From positions 1 through 19,121 of the forward strand of contig JAICWX010000161.1 in NCBI GenBank assembly GCA_025934635.1: a stretch of DNA of 19,121 bases, in the 5' to 3' direction. The stretch is from Streptosporangiaceae bacterium (GTDB lineage: Bacteria > Actinomycetota > Actinomycetes > Streptosporangiales > Streptosporangiaceae). Below, in pieces: positions 1 through 5,704 of this stretch; position 1 is the first letter of the stretch, and every line of letters begins with the position of its first letter. A program made the translations under genes and the position numbers. Below the pieces are notes generated by a model. It was not told where the DNA came from. It worked only from the letters and a program-made list of their open reading frames with translations, and did not search any database.

Positions 1-150
1 AGGGCCTATCACGTCATGGCGATGGCCGGAAACCGGTCCCGCGTGCTCGCTGACTGGGCTGTCAACGCCATTGCGCCCGCGGAGGTGACGTCGTTCGGGG
101 TAATCGGCCCCGAATCTGTACCGCTCGACCCCGGCCAACCGCGCTCCTGA
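1..150 (+). CDS. C-terminal end of a probable type II NADH dehydrogenase-like FAD/NAD(P)-dependent oxidoreductase (partial)
   Basis: The frame beginning at base 1 is open for 49 codons and stops at TGA 148-150; the gene starts outside the window. The visible end reads RAYHVMAMAGNRSRVLADWA and continues to a segment ending SVPLDPGQPRS. It resembles the C-terminal membrane-associating tail of actinobacterial NDH-2-like flavoproteins, where a YHL-ALP-N-RVR-ADW motif is followed by a short hydrophobic stretch and a GLV...VPLD end. Such enzymes pass electrons from NADH to quinone without pumping protons. No catalytic part is in view, so the call rests on a short tail recognised from memory. A perfect hairpin starts 15 nt after the stop, which supports a real gene end here. 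Confidence 0.55.
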   Translation, partial: RAYHVMAMAGNRSRVLADWAVNAIAPAEVTSFGVIGPESVPLDPGQPRS

Positions 151-165
151 CCAGGAATCGCCTCA

Positions 166-210
166 GCAGCACCGCACCGGCACGCACCGCGCGGGCCGGT
201 GCGGTGCTGC
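166..210 (+). terminator. Perfect 16-bp stem-loop after the NADH dehydrogenase-like gene
   Basis: Left arm GCAGCACCGCACCGGC (166-181) and right arm GCCGGTGCGGTGCTGC (195-210) are exact reverse complements, with a 13-nt loop. The stem begins 15 nt after the TGA at 148-150. There is no T-tract, which is common for actinobacterial hairpin terminators. It is symmetric, so it could also stop transcription arriving from the - strand genes on its right. Confidence 0.75.
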
Positions 211-368
211 CGTGGGTCGTCGTCGAGGCCGTCGTACACGGCTGTCCGCCGCGGCAGTCCGGTACGCCGCCCGGTGGTTCCAGCAGGGCGTCGCCCGGAA
301 TCGGGATCCCTAGGTCCCATGCCAGCCCGACGACCGGTTGATGACGGACTGCTGAAGGAGACCGAGAA

Positions 369-384
369 CGCGCTGGCTAGCGCG
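369..384 (-). terminator. Possible short terminator hairpin downstream of the PF03640 membrane protein gene
   Basis: CGCGCT (369-374) and AGCGCG (379-384) form a 6-bp GC-rich stem with a 4-nt loop, about 33 nt beyond the stop of the - strand gene ending at 417. It is short and has no T-tract, so it may be chance. I see no gene in the rest of 211-416. Confidence 0.25.
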
Positions 385-416
385 CTGAACCCGGCCATCA
401 CGCCGCTCAGGCGGGC

Positions 417-1382
417 TCAGCCGGGCACCGTGACCTCGTGCCACCGGCCGCCGTTGAGGGTGAGGTTGTTGCCGCGGACCTGGCCCGGGGCGGCGTCGGC
501 GATATAGGTGTACAGCGGGTGCCCGTCGTAAGTGGCCTGCTTCGAGCCGTCGGACCGGGTAATCGTGCCGAGCCTGCCCGTGACGCCGGGGCCGGCGGCC
601 GGCCTGCCGGTCAGCGGCGGCCAGTACTGCGCGCAGGCCCCGGTGCAGACCGACCGGGCCGGGGTATCAGGGGCGAACCAGTACAGGGTCAAGCCCTGGC
701 CGTTGGTCAGCACCGTCGCGCCATCGATCGTGGTCGTCTTCAGGGCCGCGGTCACCGCCGAGCCCGCGGGCGGCCCGGCCCCAGACGGGCCGCCCGCTTC
801 CCCGACCACCACGCCCAGCAGCACCAGGGCCACGGCAGATGCGCCGCCTATGACTGCCGCCGCATGTGTCCCCCGGTCCAGCCGGGCGGCCACCGGGCCG
901 GGCAGCGCCCTTGTTCCCGACGGGCGCCCGGCCGGCCGCGGGCGGGCGGCCAGAGCGGCCAGCGCCGCGAACGCGGCCACCTCGATCACGCCCGCGGCGA
1001 TCCCGGCCGTGGTGCGGACCTCCGTGAATCCGAACAAGCCGGCCCACACCGACAGCAGGTACCCGCCCAGGGTCGCCAGGGCGAACACCGCCCCGGCGGC
1101 GGCAGCCACCCGGCTACTGGTGACCAGCACCACCGCGCCGGTTCCGAACCCCACGATGACCTGCAGCAAGAACAACCCGCCGATGACCGGAACCGACCGG
1201 TAGCCGGTCAAGTACAGGTCTAGGTGGATGACCGCCGCGGCGATGAGCAGCCCGGCCCCGGCTACCCGGAGCCCGGCGTTGATAGCCCGGTCCGGGCCCG
1301 GCCGCCGGCTGGTGCGGTCAGTATCCAAAGCCGCCGCCGGACGTGCCCGCCGGCGCCGCCTGCCCGGACGCGGTGATTTCAT
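417..1382 (-). CDS. Five-helix membrane protein with an extracytoplasmic PF03640 (COG4315) domain
   Basis: 321 residues. After a basic N-terminus, four hydrophobic helices lie at about 36-60, 64-90, 92-119 and 124-147, and a fifth at about 173-195. The first pair carries the IHLDLYLTGYRSVPVIGGLF pattern known from actinobacterial membrane proteins of unknown function. A Gly/Pro linker leads to a C-terminal domain (about 213-321) with the COG4315 signature: LTLYWFAPD, then CTGACAQYWPP (Cys246, Cys250), then YDGHPLYTY. This family, 'secreted repeat of unknown function', is exported, so the domain should face outside. The ATG at 1382 lies 65 bp inside the lipoprotein gene upstream, which suggests translational coupling. 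The C-terminal part is a near copy of that lipoprotein, also at DNA level. Function is unknown; an extracytoplasmic redox or binding role is only a guess from the paired cysteines. Confidence 0.85.
   Translation of the reverse strand: MKSPRPGRRRRRARPAAALDTDRTSRRPGPDRAINAGLRVAGAGLLIAAAVIHLDLYLTGYRSVPVIGGLFLLQVIVGFGTGAVVLVTSSRVAAAAGAVFALATLGGYLLSVWAGLFGFTEVRTTAGIAAGVIEVAAFAALAALAARPRPAGRPSGTRALPGPVAARLDRGTHAAAVIGGASAVALVLLGVVVGEAGGPSGAGPPAGSAVTAALKTTTIDGATVLTNGQGLTLYWFAPDTPARSVCTGACAQYWPPLTGRPAAGPGVTGRLGTITRSDGSKQATYDGHPLYTYIADAAPGQVRGNNLTLNGGRWHEVTVPG
481..573 (-). repeat. Diverged DNA repeat shared with 1424-1516 (duplicated PF03640 domain)
   Basis: 481-573 aligns with 1424-1516 without gaps. 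Long runs are identical, for example GTACAGCGGGTGCCCGTCGT and TGGCCTGCTTCGAGCCGTCG. It encodes the SDGSKQATYDGHPLYTY segment of both PF03640 domains. The near-identity at DNA level points to a fairly recent tandem duplication or to gene conversion between the two neighbouring genes. Confidence 0.8.
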
Positions 1383-1878
1383 GCCATACGCCGCCGTTGA
1401 CGTTGAGGCCGTTGCCCTTGGCCTGCCCCGGGGCGGCGTCGGCGGCGTACGTGTACAGCGGGTGCCCGTCGTAGGTGGCCTGCTTCGAGCCGTCGGACCG
1501 GGTGATCGCGCCGAGCGTGCCGGTGACGCCCTGCCCGGCGGCCGCGGAACCGGTCACCGGCGGCCAGATCTGCGCGCAGGCCCCGGCGCACTTCGACGTG
1601 GTGGCCGTGTCCGGGGCGAACGAGTACAAGGTGAACCCCTGGGCATTGGTGAGCACGCTCACGCCGTTGATCGTCGCCGTCTTCAGCGCGGTACCGGACC
1701 CCGGCGCCGGCGCCGGGGCGCTGGACGGCGTGCCGCTTCCCGCGCCGGTACCGGACGGCGAACTCGAGCACGCCGCCGCACTCATCGCGATCGCGGCCAC
1801 TCCGGCCGCCGCCACCATCTTGACCCGAGTAGCTCTCTTTTCCGTGCCGTTCTCAGTGCTGGCAGTGAAGTAGGACAT
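1318..1878 (-). CDS. Secreted lipoprotein with one PF03640 (COG4315) domain
   Basis: 186 residues. A basic stretch (KRATRVK) precedes a hydrophobic signal segment (about 20-36) and a lipobox-like SAAAC with Cys37 as the probable lipidated residue. A Ser/Gly/Pro-rich linker follows (38-63). The mature domain (about 64-171) has the family pattern LYSFAPD, CAGACAQIWPP (Cys97, Cys101), YDGHPLYTY and GGVWHEIT. The start at 1878 is supported by GAGGAG (1885-1890) six bases upstream. The last 65 bp overlap the next gene, which encodes the same domain on a membrane anchor. The promoter probably includes the 40-bp repeat at 1990-2029. PF03640 lipoproteins are widespread in actinobacteria; no biochemical role can be assigned from sequence. 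Confidence 0.88.
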   Translation of the reverse strand: MSYFTASTENGTEKRATRVKMVAAAGVAAIAMSAAACSSSPSGTGAGSGTPSSAPAPAPGSGTALKTATINGVSVLTNAQGFTLYSFAPDTATTSKCAGACAQIWPPVTGSAAAGQGVTGTLGAITRSDGSKQATYDGHPLYTYAADAAPGQAKGNGLNVNGGVWHEITASGQAAPAGTSGGGFGY

Positions 1879-1974
1879 TGTTTTCTCCTCACAATTCTGG
1901 CCGTTAGCTGGCGGGCATTGCTACGGTTGCCCCCGCCAGGCGCCGCTGGTCGGCGGCTGTCTATCGGGTGATTG

Positions 1975-2187
1975 TCATGCGGGCCGGATCGCGTTCGTAT
2001 CCGCCACTGCACAGTGCAAGTGACCAGTCCGCGGGCTTCTCGCTAGTGAGCCCTCGGGCTCCCGTCCTACCAGTTCCGCAGCCAATTCCAGTGCCGCGGA
2101 AAACTCGGGCTGCTTTTTCCTGAGCAGCCTGCGCACGTATTCCGCGTTTTCTGAGCTCTGCTCAGCGGTAACCGCCGCCATCGTCAT
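1975..2187 (-). CDS. Small protein of unknown function, translationally coupled to WhiB
   Basis: 70 residues, not recognised. The ATG at 2187 overlaps the WhiB stop codon (ATGA). A second in-frame ATG at 2181 has AGGA six bases upstream and may be the true start. The N-terminal 45 residues look like a charged, helical protein: SSENAEYVRRLLRKKQPEFS, followed by an Ala/Leu/Glu-rich helix. The last 15 residues are encoded by repeat copy A, so this tail is probably shaped by a DNA-level constraint. No transmembrane segment or Cys cluster is seen. Coupling to WhiB suggests a shared job, such as a partner or modifier. A fortuitous ORF cannot be excluded. Confidence 0.55.
   Translation of the reverse strand: MTMAAVTAEQSSENAEYVRRLLRKKQPEFSAALELAAELVGREPEGSLARSPRTGHLHCAVADTNAIRPA
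1990..2029 (-). promoter_or_regulatory. 40-bp repeat, copy A: candidate promoter/operator of the lipoprotein pair
   Basis: Aligned to copy B at 2718-2757 (offset 728), 37 of 40 bases match; differences are at 1994, 2015 and 2020. Read on the - strand it contains GACTGGTCA, then CTGTGCAGTGGCGGATACGA. It ends 111 nt upstream of the lipoprotein start at 1878. CTGGTCA and CTGTGCAG are separated by 6 nt. CACTG and CAGTG form a small inverted repeat within it. A weak -35/-10 reading is TGGTCA, 18 nt, GGATAC. It lies inside the 3' end of the 70-aa ORF, so its conservation is not explained by protein coding. Confidence 0.6.
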
Positions 2188-2447
2188 TCCTGGCTAATTT
2201 TCACCCTGAAGGAACGGCGCCGGATGGCGCGTCGCTCGTCCGCTGTGGTACCTCCCCACACGCCATCGGTGACTCCGTGGTCCAGCGCCCAGGACAGGCA
2301 CTGGGCCCGCGCCGGACAGGCCCGGCAGATCCGCTTCGCCTCGTCCAGGTCGCGCAGCGCGGGCCCGGTCGTGCCGGGCGGGAAGAACAGGTCCGGATCG
2401 GCGTCGCGGCAGGCGGCATCGTCACGCCAGCCGGTATGTATCGTCAT
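2184..2447 (-). CDS. WhiB-family iron-sulfur transcription factor
   Basis: 87 residues, typical of a short Wbl protein. The four cluster ligands are Cys13 (DDAACRDADPDLFFP), then Cys41, Cys44 and Cys50 (CRACPARAQC, the C-x2-C-x5-C spacing). The beta-turn motif GVWGGTT (62-68) and the basic tail RRAIRRRSFRVK follow. Wbl proteins bind a [4Fe-4S] cluster, respond to O2 or NO, and usually act by contacting the primary sigma factor; this is family knowledge. The gene starts 24 bp after the 66-aa gene ends and shares a 4-base stop/start overlap with the 70-aa gene, so the three form an operon. No good ribosome-binding site is seen before the ATG. The exact subclass (WhiB1 to WhiB7) cannot be named; the Gly-rich turn and short tail fit several. 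Confidence 0.93.
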   Translation of the reverse strand: MTIHTGWRDDAACRDADPDLFFPPGTTGPALRDLDEAKRICRACPARAQCLSWALDHGVTDGVWGGTTADERRAIRRRSFRVKISQE

Positions 2448-2471
2448 CGCGCTGGATTTTCCGGGCCGGGG

Positions 2472-2672
2472 TCAGCCGGCGATGCGGAGGGCAAGCCACG
2501 GCGGGCAGCCGTGGCCCATCAGCCGGGCGATCTGATGCCAGTCGAGACGGTCGGCATAGACCTCGGCCAGCGACCCGGGAATCCCGAGGCGAGTGAGCTG
2601 GGATACGCGCCAGTCGTGTACGGATGACCCGGCCAGGTTGACGGCATCGTAGCCGGTGGCCAGTGGTTCCAT
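2472..2672 (-). CDS. Small conserved actinobacterial protein with LTRLGIP...DWHQIARL motif
   Basis: 66 residues from the ATG at 2672. A longer reading from 2747 is possible, but that stretch is encoded by repeat copy B, and AAGGAGG sits four bases before the 2672 ATG. The protein reads WRVSQLTRLGIPGSLAEVYA, then DRLDWHQIARLMGHGCPPWL, then ALRIAG. This matches a family of small uncharacterised actinobacterial proteins that I recall with the pattern WRVARLTRLGIP...AD..DWHQ.ARL...GCPP.LALRI. The helix-turn-helix-like spacing and single conserved Cys are suggestive only. It is the first gene of the unit that continues into whiB, and it has the 40-bp repeat 45 nt upstream. Function unknown. Confidence 0.8.
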   Translation of the reverse strand: MEPLATGYDAVNLAGSSVHDWRVSQLTRLGIPGSLAEVYADRLDWHQIARLMGHGCPPWLALRIAG

Positions 2673-2676
2673 CGTT

Positions 2677-2683
2677 CCTCCTT
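2677..2683 (-). promoter_or_regulatory. Ribosome-binding site that fixes the start of the 66-aa gene
   Basis: On the - strand AAGGAGG is followed by AACG and the ATG at 2672. This strong site favours the 66-aa product over the 91-codon frame that opens at 2747. Confidence 0.8.
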
Positions 2684-2717
2684 CAGCCGGTTTCCTGCGA
2701 TTGTCAGACCAGCCGAA

Positions 2718-2757
2718 CGCGCTCGTATCCGCCACTGCACAGCGCAACTGACCAGTC
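2718..2757 (-). promoter_or_regulatory. 40-bp repeat, copy B: candidate promoter/operator of the 66-aa/whiB unit
   Basis: This is the partner of copy A (1990-2029), matching at 37 of 40 bases. It lies between the stop of LAL regulator 1 (14 bp away) and the 66-aa gene, ending 45 nt before the ATG at 2672, a normal place for a promoter. The - strand reads GACTGGTCA, then CTGTGCAGTGGCGGATACGA. CTGGTCA and CTGTGCAG are 6 nt apart, as in copy A. Confidence 0.65.
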
Positions 2758-2770
2758 GGTGGCCGGCCCG

Positions 2771-5521
2771 TTAAGGCAGGGCGTAGCCGAGCTGGCTGCG
2801 CGAGGTGATGCCCAGCTTGGCGAAAACGTTGCCCAGGTGATACTGGACCGTGCGCGGGCTGAGGAACAGCCGGGCACCGATCTCGGGGTTGGACAGGCCC
2901 TCCCGTGCCAGCCGGGCGATCTGGGCCTCCTGGACGGTCAGCTCCTCATCCCCGGCGGCGGCGGTCCGCTTGCGGGCGGTCTCGCCGGTGGCCCGCAGCT
3001 CGCGCCTGGTCCGCTCGGCGAACGCCTCCATCCCCATGGCCTCGAGCATGTCCAGGGCCGTGCGCAGCTGCTCGCGCGCTTCGCCGCGGCGCCGCCGCCG
3101 GCGCAGCCACTCCCCGTAGAGCAGATGGGCGCGTGCGAGCTCGGCGCGGACGCGGCTCCGGCCCAGGTGCGTGATCGCGTCCTGGTACCGGCTCTCGGCC
3201 GCATTGCCTTCCGTCACCAGCGCCCGCGAACGCGCCTCGACGCCGAGCGCCCAGCTGGTGCCGCTGGCGCTGGTCATCTCGGCGATCCAGCGGTAGGTAG
3301 CGGTGGCTATCTCGGTCATCCCGCTGCGGGCGGATGCCTCCACCAGTTCGGCCGCGGCCCAGTTGGCGATTCCCGGATAGCGCATGCCCGGGTACTCCTG
3401 GTGGTCAAGGGCCTGCTGGGCGGCGCGCATCGCCTCCCGATAGCGGCCGAGGCCGTTGTGGAGCAGCGCGTTCGCCCACTCGGCGACGGACATCGCGATG
3501 CCCTCGCCGCGCTCGGCGACATCGCTGGCGGTGGCCTCGATCAGGGCCGACACCGTGGCCTGCCTGCCCTGCAGCGCGGCGAGGCCCATGGCAGCGTAAG
3601 GCGCGAACTGGCTGCCCGTCGCCTCGATCACCGCCCGCCCCTCATCGGTCAGTGCGGTGGCGGTGACCACGTCGCCGACGAACAGCAACATCATGGAGCG
3701 CGTGCTGAGCGCGAGCGGAAGCTCGCTCAGCGCGCCGGCCTTGCGCGCGAGCTCGACATACCGGGCCGAGAGAATGTCCCAGCGTTCGTCATCCCACAGG
3801 TGCAAGGCCGCCAGGGTCGTCAGCCAGAGCCAGCGCAGTTCCTCGTCCGCCGACATGCCGCGGCCGAAAGCGGTCAGCGCCTGCCGCAGGAAGGGCACTC
3901 CCGCCGCATACCCCTCGTTGAAGTTCGCGGCCAGGCCGTCCAGGAGGAGATCGGGGACGCGCGGGTCGTCCGGCGGCGGCGCCGCGCTCGCGGCCCGTGC
4001 CACCTCCAGCGTATGGCCGCCCGGGCTGGCCAGGCGGCCGGCCAGCGTCGAGGCGGTCAGCGCGTCGAGGTAGGTCGCCCGGGCGAGGCCGGGGTCGATC
4101 GGCTCGAGGCGCCTGGCCGCCCGCACCAGCAGGAGCGGGGCGTCGCCGCCCCGGTTGGTGACGAATGCGAGCTGTGCCCGCAGCAGGTCGACCCGGGCTT
4201 GCTCGAACTCGCTGAGCGGTCCGGCTTCGGCCACGGCCAGCAGGTCCTGCGCCGAGCCGAACGCACCCGCCTGGAATTTCGTGTTCGCGGCGGCCAGCGC
4301 CCGCCCGGCCCGCCGCGCCAGGTCGGGGGTCAGCATCACCCCGCGTTCTCCGAACGCGGCCGCCGCCGCCAGCCCGCCCCGCGCCTGCGCCCGGCCGGCC
4401 GAGCGCTCCAGCTCCCCGGCCACGTCTTCATCCGGCTCCGGGGCCGCCTGGGCCCGGTGCCAGGCGCGGCGATCGGGATCCAGCTCCGGATCGGTGACCT
4501 CGGCCAGCGTCCGGTGCGCCGCCTGCCGGTCCTGAGCGGACGCCGACTGGTAGGCCGCCGAACGCACCAGGGGATGACGGAACTGCACCCGGACATCGAA
4601 CTGGGCCAGGCCGCCCTCGACCGCGGGCGCCGCCGATTCGGCCCCGACGCCGAGCCGGCCGGCTGCCCGCCACACCAGGGCCGGGTCACCGGTCGGATCG
4701 GCCGCCGCGAGCAGCAGCAGCCGCCGGCTCCCGGCCGGAAGGGCGCCGATCCGCCGCCTGAAGTTCTCCTCGATGGTCGCCGCGGTGCCGCCCGGGACCG
4801 GCGCCCCGCCGGGCAGCCCGAACCCGCCGGCCAGCTCCGCCGCCGTCCAGCCGCGCGGCAGCTCCAGCAGGGCGAGCGGGTTGCCATGGGCCTCGGCGAT
4901 GACCTGATCACGGACCCGCGCGTCCAGCGGCCCGGTCAGCGCGGAGTCCAGCAGCACCCGCGCATCATCCTCGGGTAGCCCCTCGACCACCAGTTCCGGC
5001 AGTCCCGCCAGGTCACCGGTCGGGATACGGGCCCCGAACACCACGCCGACCGACTCGGTCCCCAGCCGCCGGGCGAGGAACGCGAGAACCTGCGCCGAGG
5101 CACTGTCGAGCCACTGCTCGTCATCGATGATGCACACCAGCGGCCGTTCCCCGGCCAGCTCGGACAGCAGGCCCAAGGCGGCCAGTCCGATCAGGAACCG
5201 GTCCGGGGGCGGCCCGGGACTGAGGCCGAACGCGATCCGCAGCGCGTCGCGCTGCGGCGCCGGGAGACGCTCCAGGCGGTCCAGCATCGGCGCGCACAGC
5301 TGGTGCAGCACCGCGAACGCCAGCTCCATCTCCGACTGGACACCCGCCGCGCGCACCACCCGGCAGCCGGACGCCTGGTCGGCCAGGTACTCCAGGAGCG
5401 CGGTCTTGCCCACCCCGGGCTCGCCGCGCACCACCAGGGCACGGCTTTCACCCGCCCGTACCGCTGCCGCCAGCCGGCCGAGCACGCCGCATTCGGCCTG
5501 GCGGCCGGTCAGCTCCGTCAC
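2771..5521 (-). CDS. LAL-type LuxR-family transcriptional regulator with AAA ATPase domain (LAL 1)
   Basis: 916 residues, the usual size of a large ATP-binding LuxR (LAL) regulator. The N-terminal ATPase has Walker A GEPGVGKT (33-40) and Walker B LVCIIDDEQWLD (128-139). A long alpha-helical, TPR-like middle part (about 350-840) probably senses a ligand or partner. The C-terminal LuxR helix-turn-helix (about 860-912) contains LSNPEIGARLFLSPRTVQYH. The start is GTG at 5521 with a weak GGGG upstream. LAL proteins act in the cytoplasm as ATP-dependent regulators, often of antibiotic or sugar genes; this is family knowledge. Its upstream region holds three 12-bp tandem copies containing CTGGTCA plus CTGTGCAG, both also found in the 40-bp repeats ahead of the downstream genes. 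Autoregulation and control of those genes is therefore an inference. It is paralogous to the regulator at 15164-17986. Confidence 0.93.
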   Translation of the reverse strand: MTELTGRQAECGVLGRLAAAVRAGESRALVVRGEPGVGKTALLEYLADQASGCRVVRAAGVQSEMELAFAVLHQLCAPMLDRLERLPAPQRDALRIAFGLSPGPPPDRFLIGLAALGLLSELAGERPLVCIIDDEQWLDSASAQVLAFLARRLGTESVGVVFGARIPTGDLAGLPELVVEGLPEDDARVLLDSALTGPLDARVRDQVIAEAHGNPLALLELPRGWTAAELAGGFGLPGGAPVPGGTAATIEENFRRRIGALPAGSRRLLLLAAADPTGDPALVWRAAGRLGVGAESAAPAVEGGLAQFDVRVQFRHPLVRSAAYQSASAQDRQAAHRTLAEVTDPELDPDRRAWHRAQAAPEPDEDVAGELERSAGRAQARGGLAAAAAFGERGVMLTPDLARRAGRALAAANTKFQAGAFGSAQDLLAVAEAGPLSEFEQARVDLLRAQLAFVTNRGGDAPLLLVRAARRLEPIDPGLARATYLDALTASTLAGRLASPGGHTLEVARAASAAPPPDDPRVPDLLLDGLAANFNEGYAAGVPFLRQALTAFGRGMSADEELRWLWLTTLAALHLWDDERWDILSARYVELARKAGALSELPLALSTRSMMLLFVGDVVTATALTDEGRAVIEATGSQFAPYAAMGLAALQGRQATVSALIEATASDVAERGEGIAMSVAEWANALLHNGLGRYREAMRAAQQALDHQEYPGMRYPGIANWAAAELVEASARSGMTEIATATYRWIAEMTSASGTSWALGVEARSRALVTEGNAAESRYQDAITHLGRSRVRAELARAHLLYGEWLRRRRRRGEAREQLRTALDMLEAMGMEAFAERTRRELRATGETARKRTAAAGDEELTVQEAQIARLAREGLSNPEIGARLFLSPRTVQYHLGNVFAKLGITSRSQLGYALP

Positions 5522-5550
5522 TGTCCCCGCCCCGGCACATCAGCGGGCAG

Positions 5551-5605
5551 CTGCACAGTGCCGACGCTACTCCCTGACCAGCGTACTGACCAGCGTACTG
5601 ACCAG
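5551..5605 (-). promoter_or_regulatory. Candidate operator upstream of LAL 1: three 12-bp tandem repeats plus CTGTGCAG
   Basis: On the + strand TGACCAG occurs at 5575-5581, 5587-5593 and 5599-5605, an exact 12-bp period (unit TGACCAGCGTAC). CTGCACAGTGC at 5551-5561 is identical to 11 bases of repeat copy A (2007-2017). TGACCAG is also in copies A and B. Here the two elements are 16 nt apart, against 6 nt in copies A and B, a difference of one DNA turn. It lies 30-84 bp upstream of the LAL 1 start, in the divergent promoter region. Confidence 0.6.
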
Positions 5606-5609
5606 CGCA

Positions 5610-5626
5610 CTAGCCATAGTGGCTAG
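5610..5626. promoter_or_regulatory. Perfect palindrome in the divergent intergenic region
   Basis: CTAGCCA (5610-5616), a 3-bp spacer TAG, then TGGCTAG (5620-5626): exact 7-bp inverted arms. It lies between LAL 1 (-) and the dehydrogenase remnant (+), about 80 bp before the remnant's start at 5705. This is typical of a dimeric regulator's binding site. The regulator is unknown. Confidence 0.4.
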
Positions 5627-5704
5627 CCAATGGCGGATGCGACGACGACCCCGCTGGCCGCACCGTTAACCGATCACGGAAGCAGGTCACTGCGGGAGGA
5701 TGCG

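Noticed and set aside
9..401. 130-codon - strand frame and overlapping + strand frame (199-507) at the left edge
   Set aside because: The - strand frame runs through the perfect hairpin and the oxidoreductase tail; neither frame has a recognisable protein pattern.
2048..2061. Inverted repeat GAGCCC-TC-GGGCTC
   Set aside because: It is inside the 70-aa coding region, and a 2-nt loop is too small for a stable hairpin.
2673..2747. N-terminal extension of the 66-aa gene to an upstream ATG at 2747
   Set aside because: The extension is encoded by repeat copy B, and a strong ribosome-binding site sits directly before the ATG at 2672.
2663..4978. 771-codon open frame on the + strand opposite LAL 1
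   Set aside because: It is antisense to a gene with Walker and LuxR motifs, and its composition (Arg/Gly/Gln/His) is typical of shadow frames.
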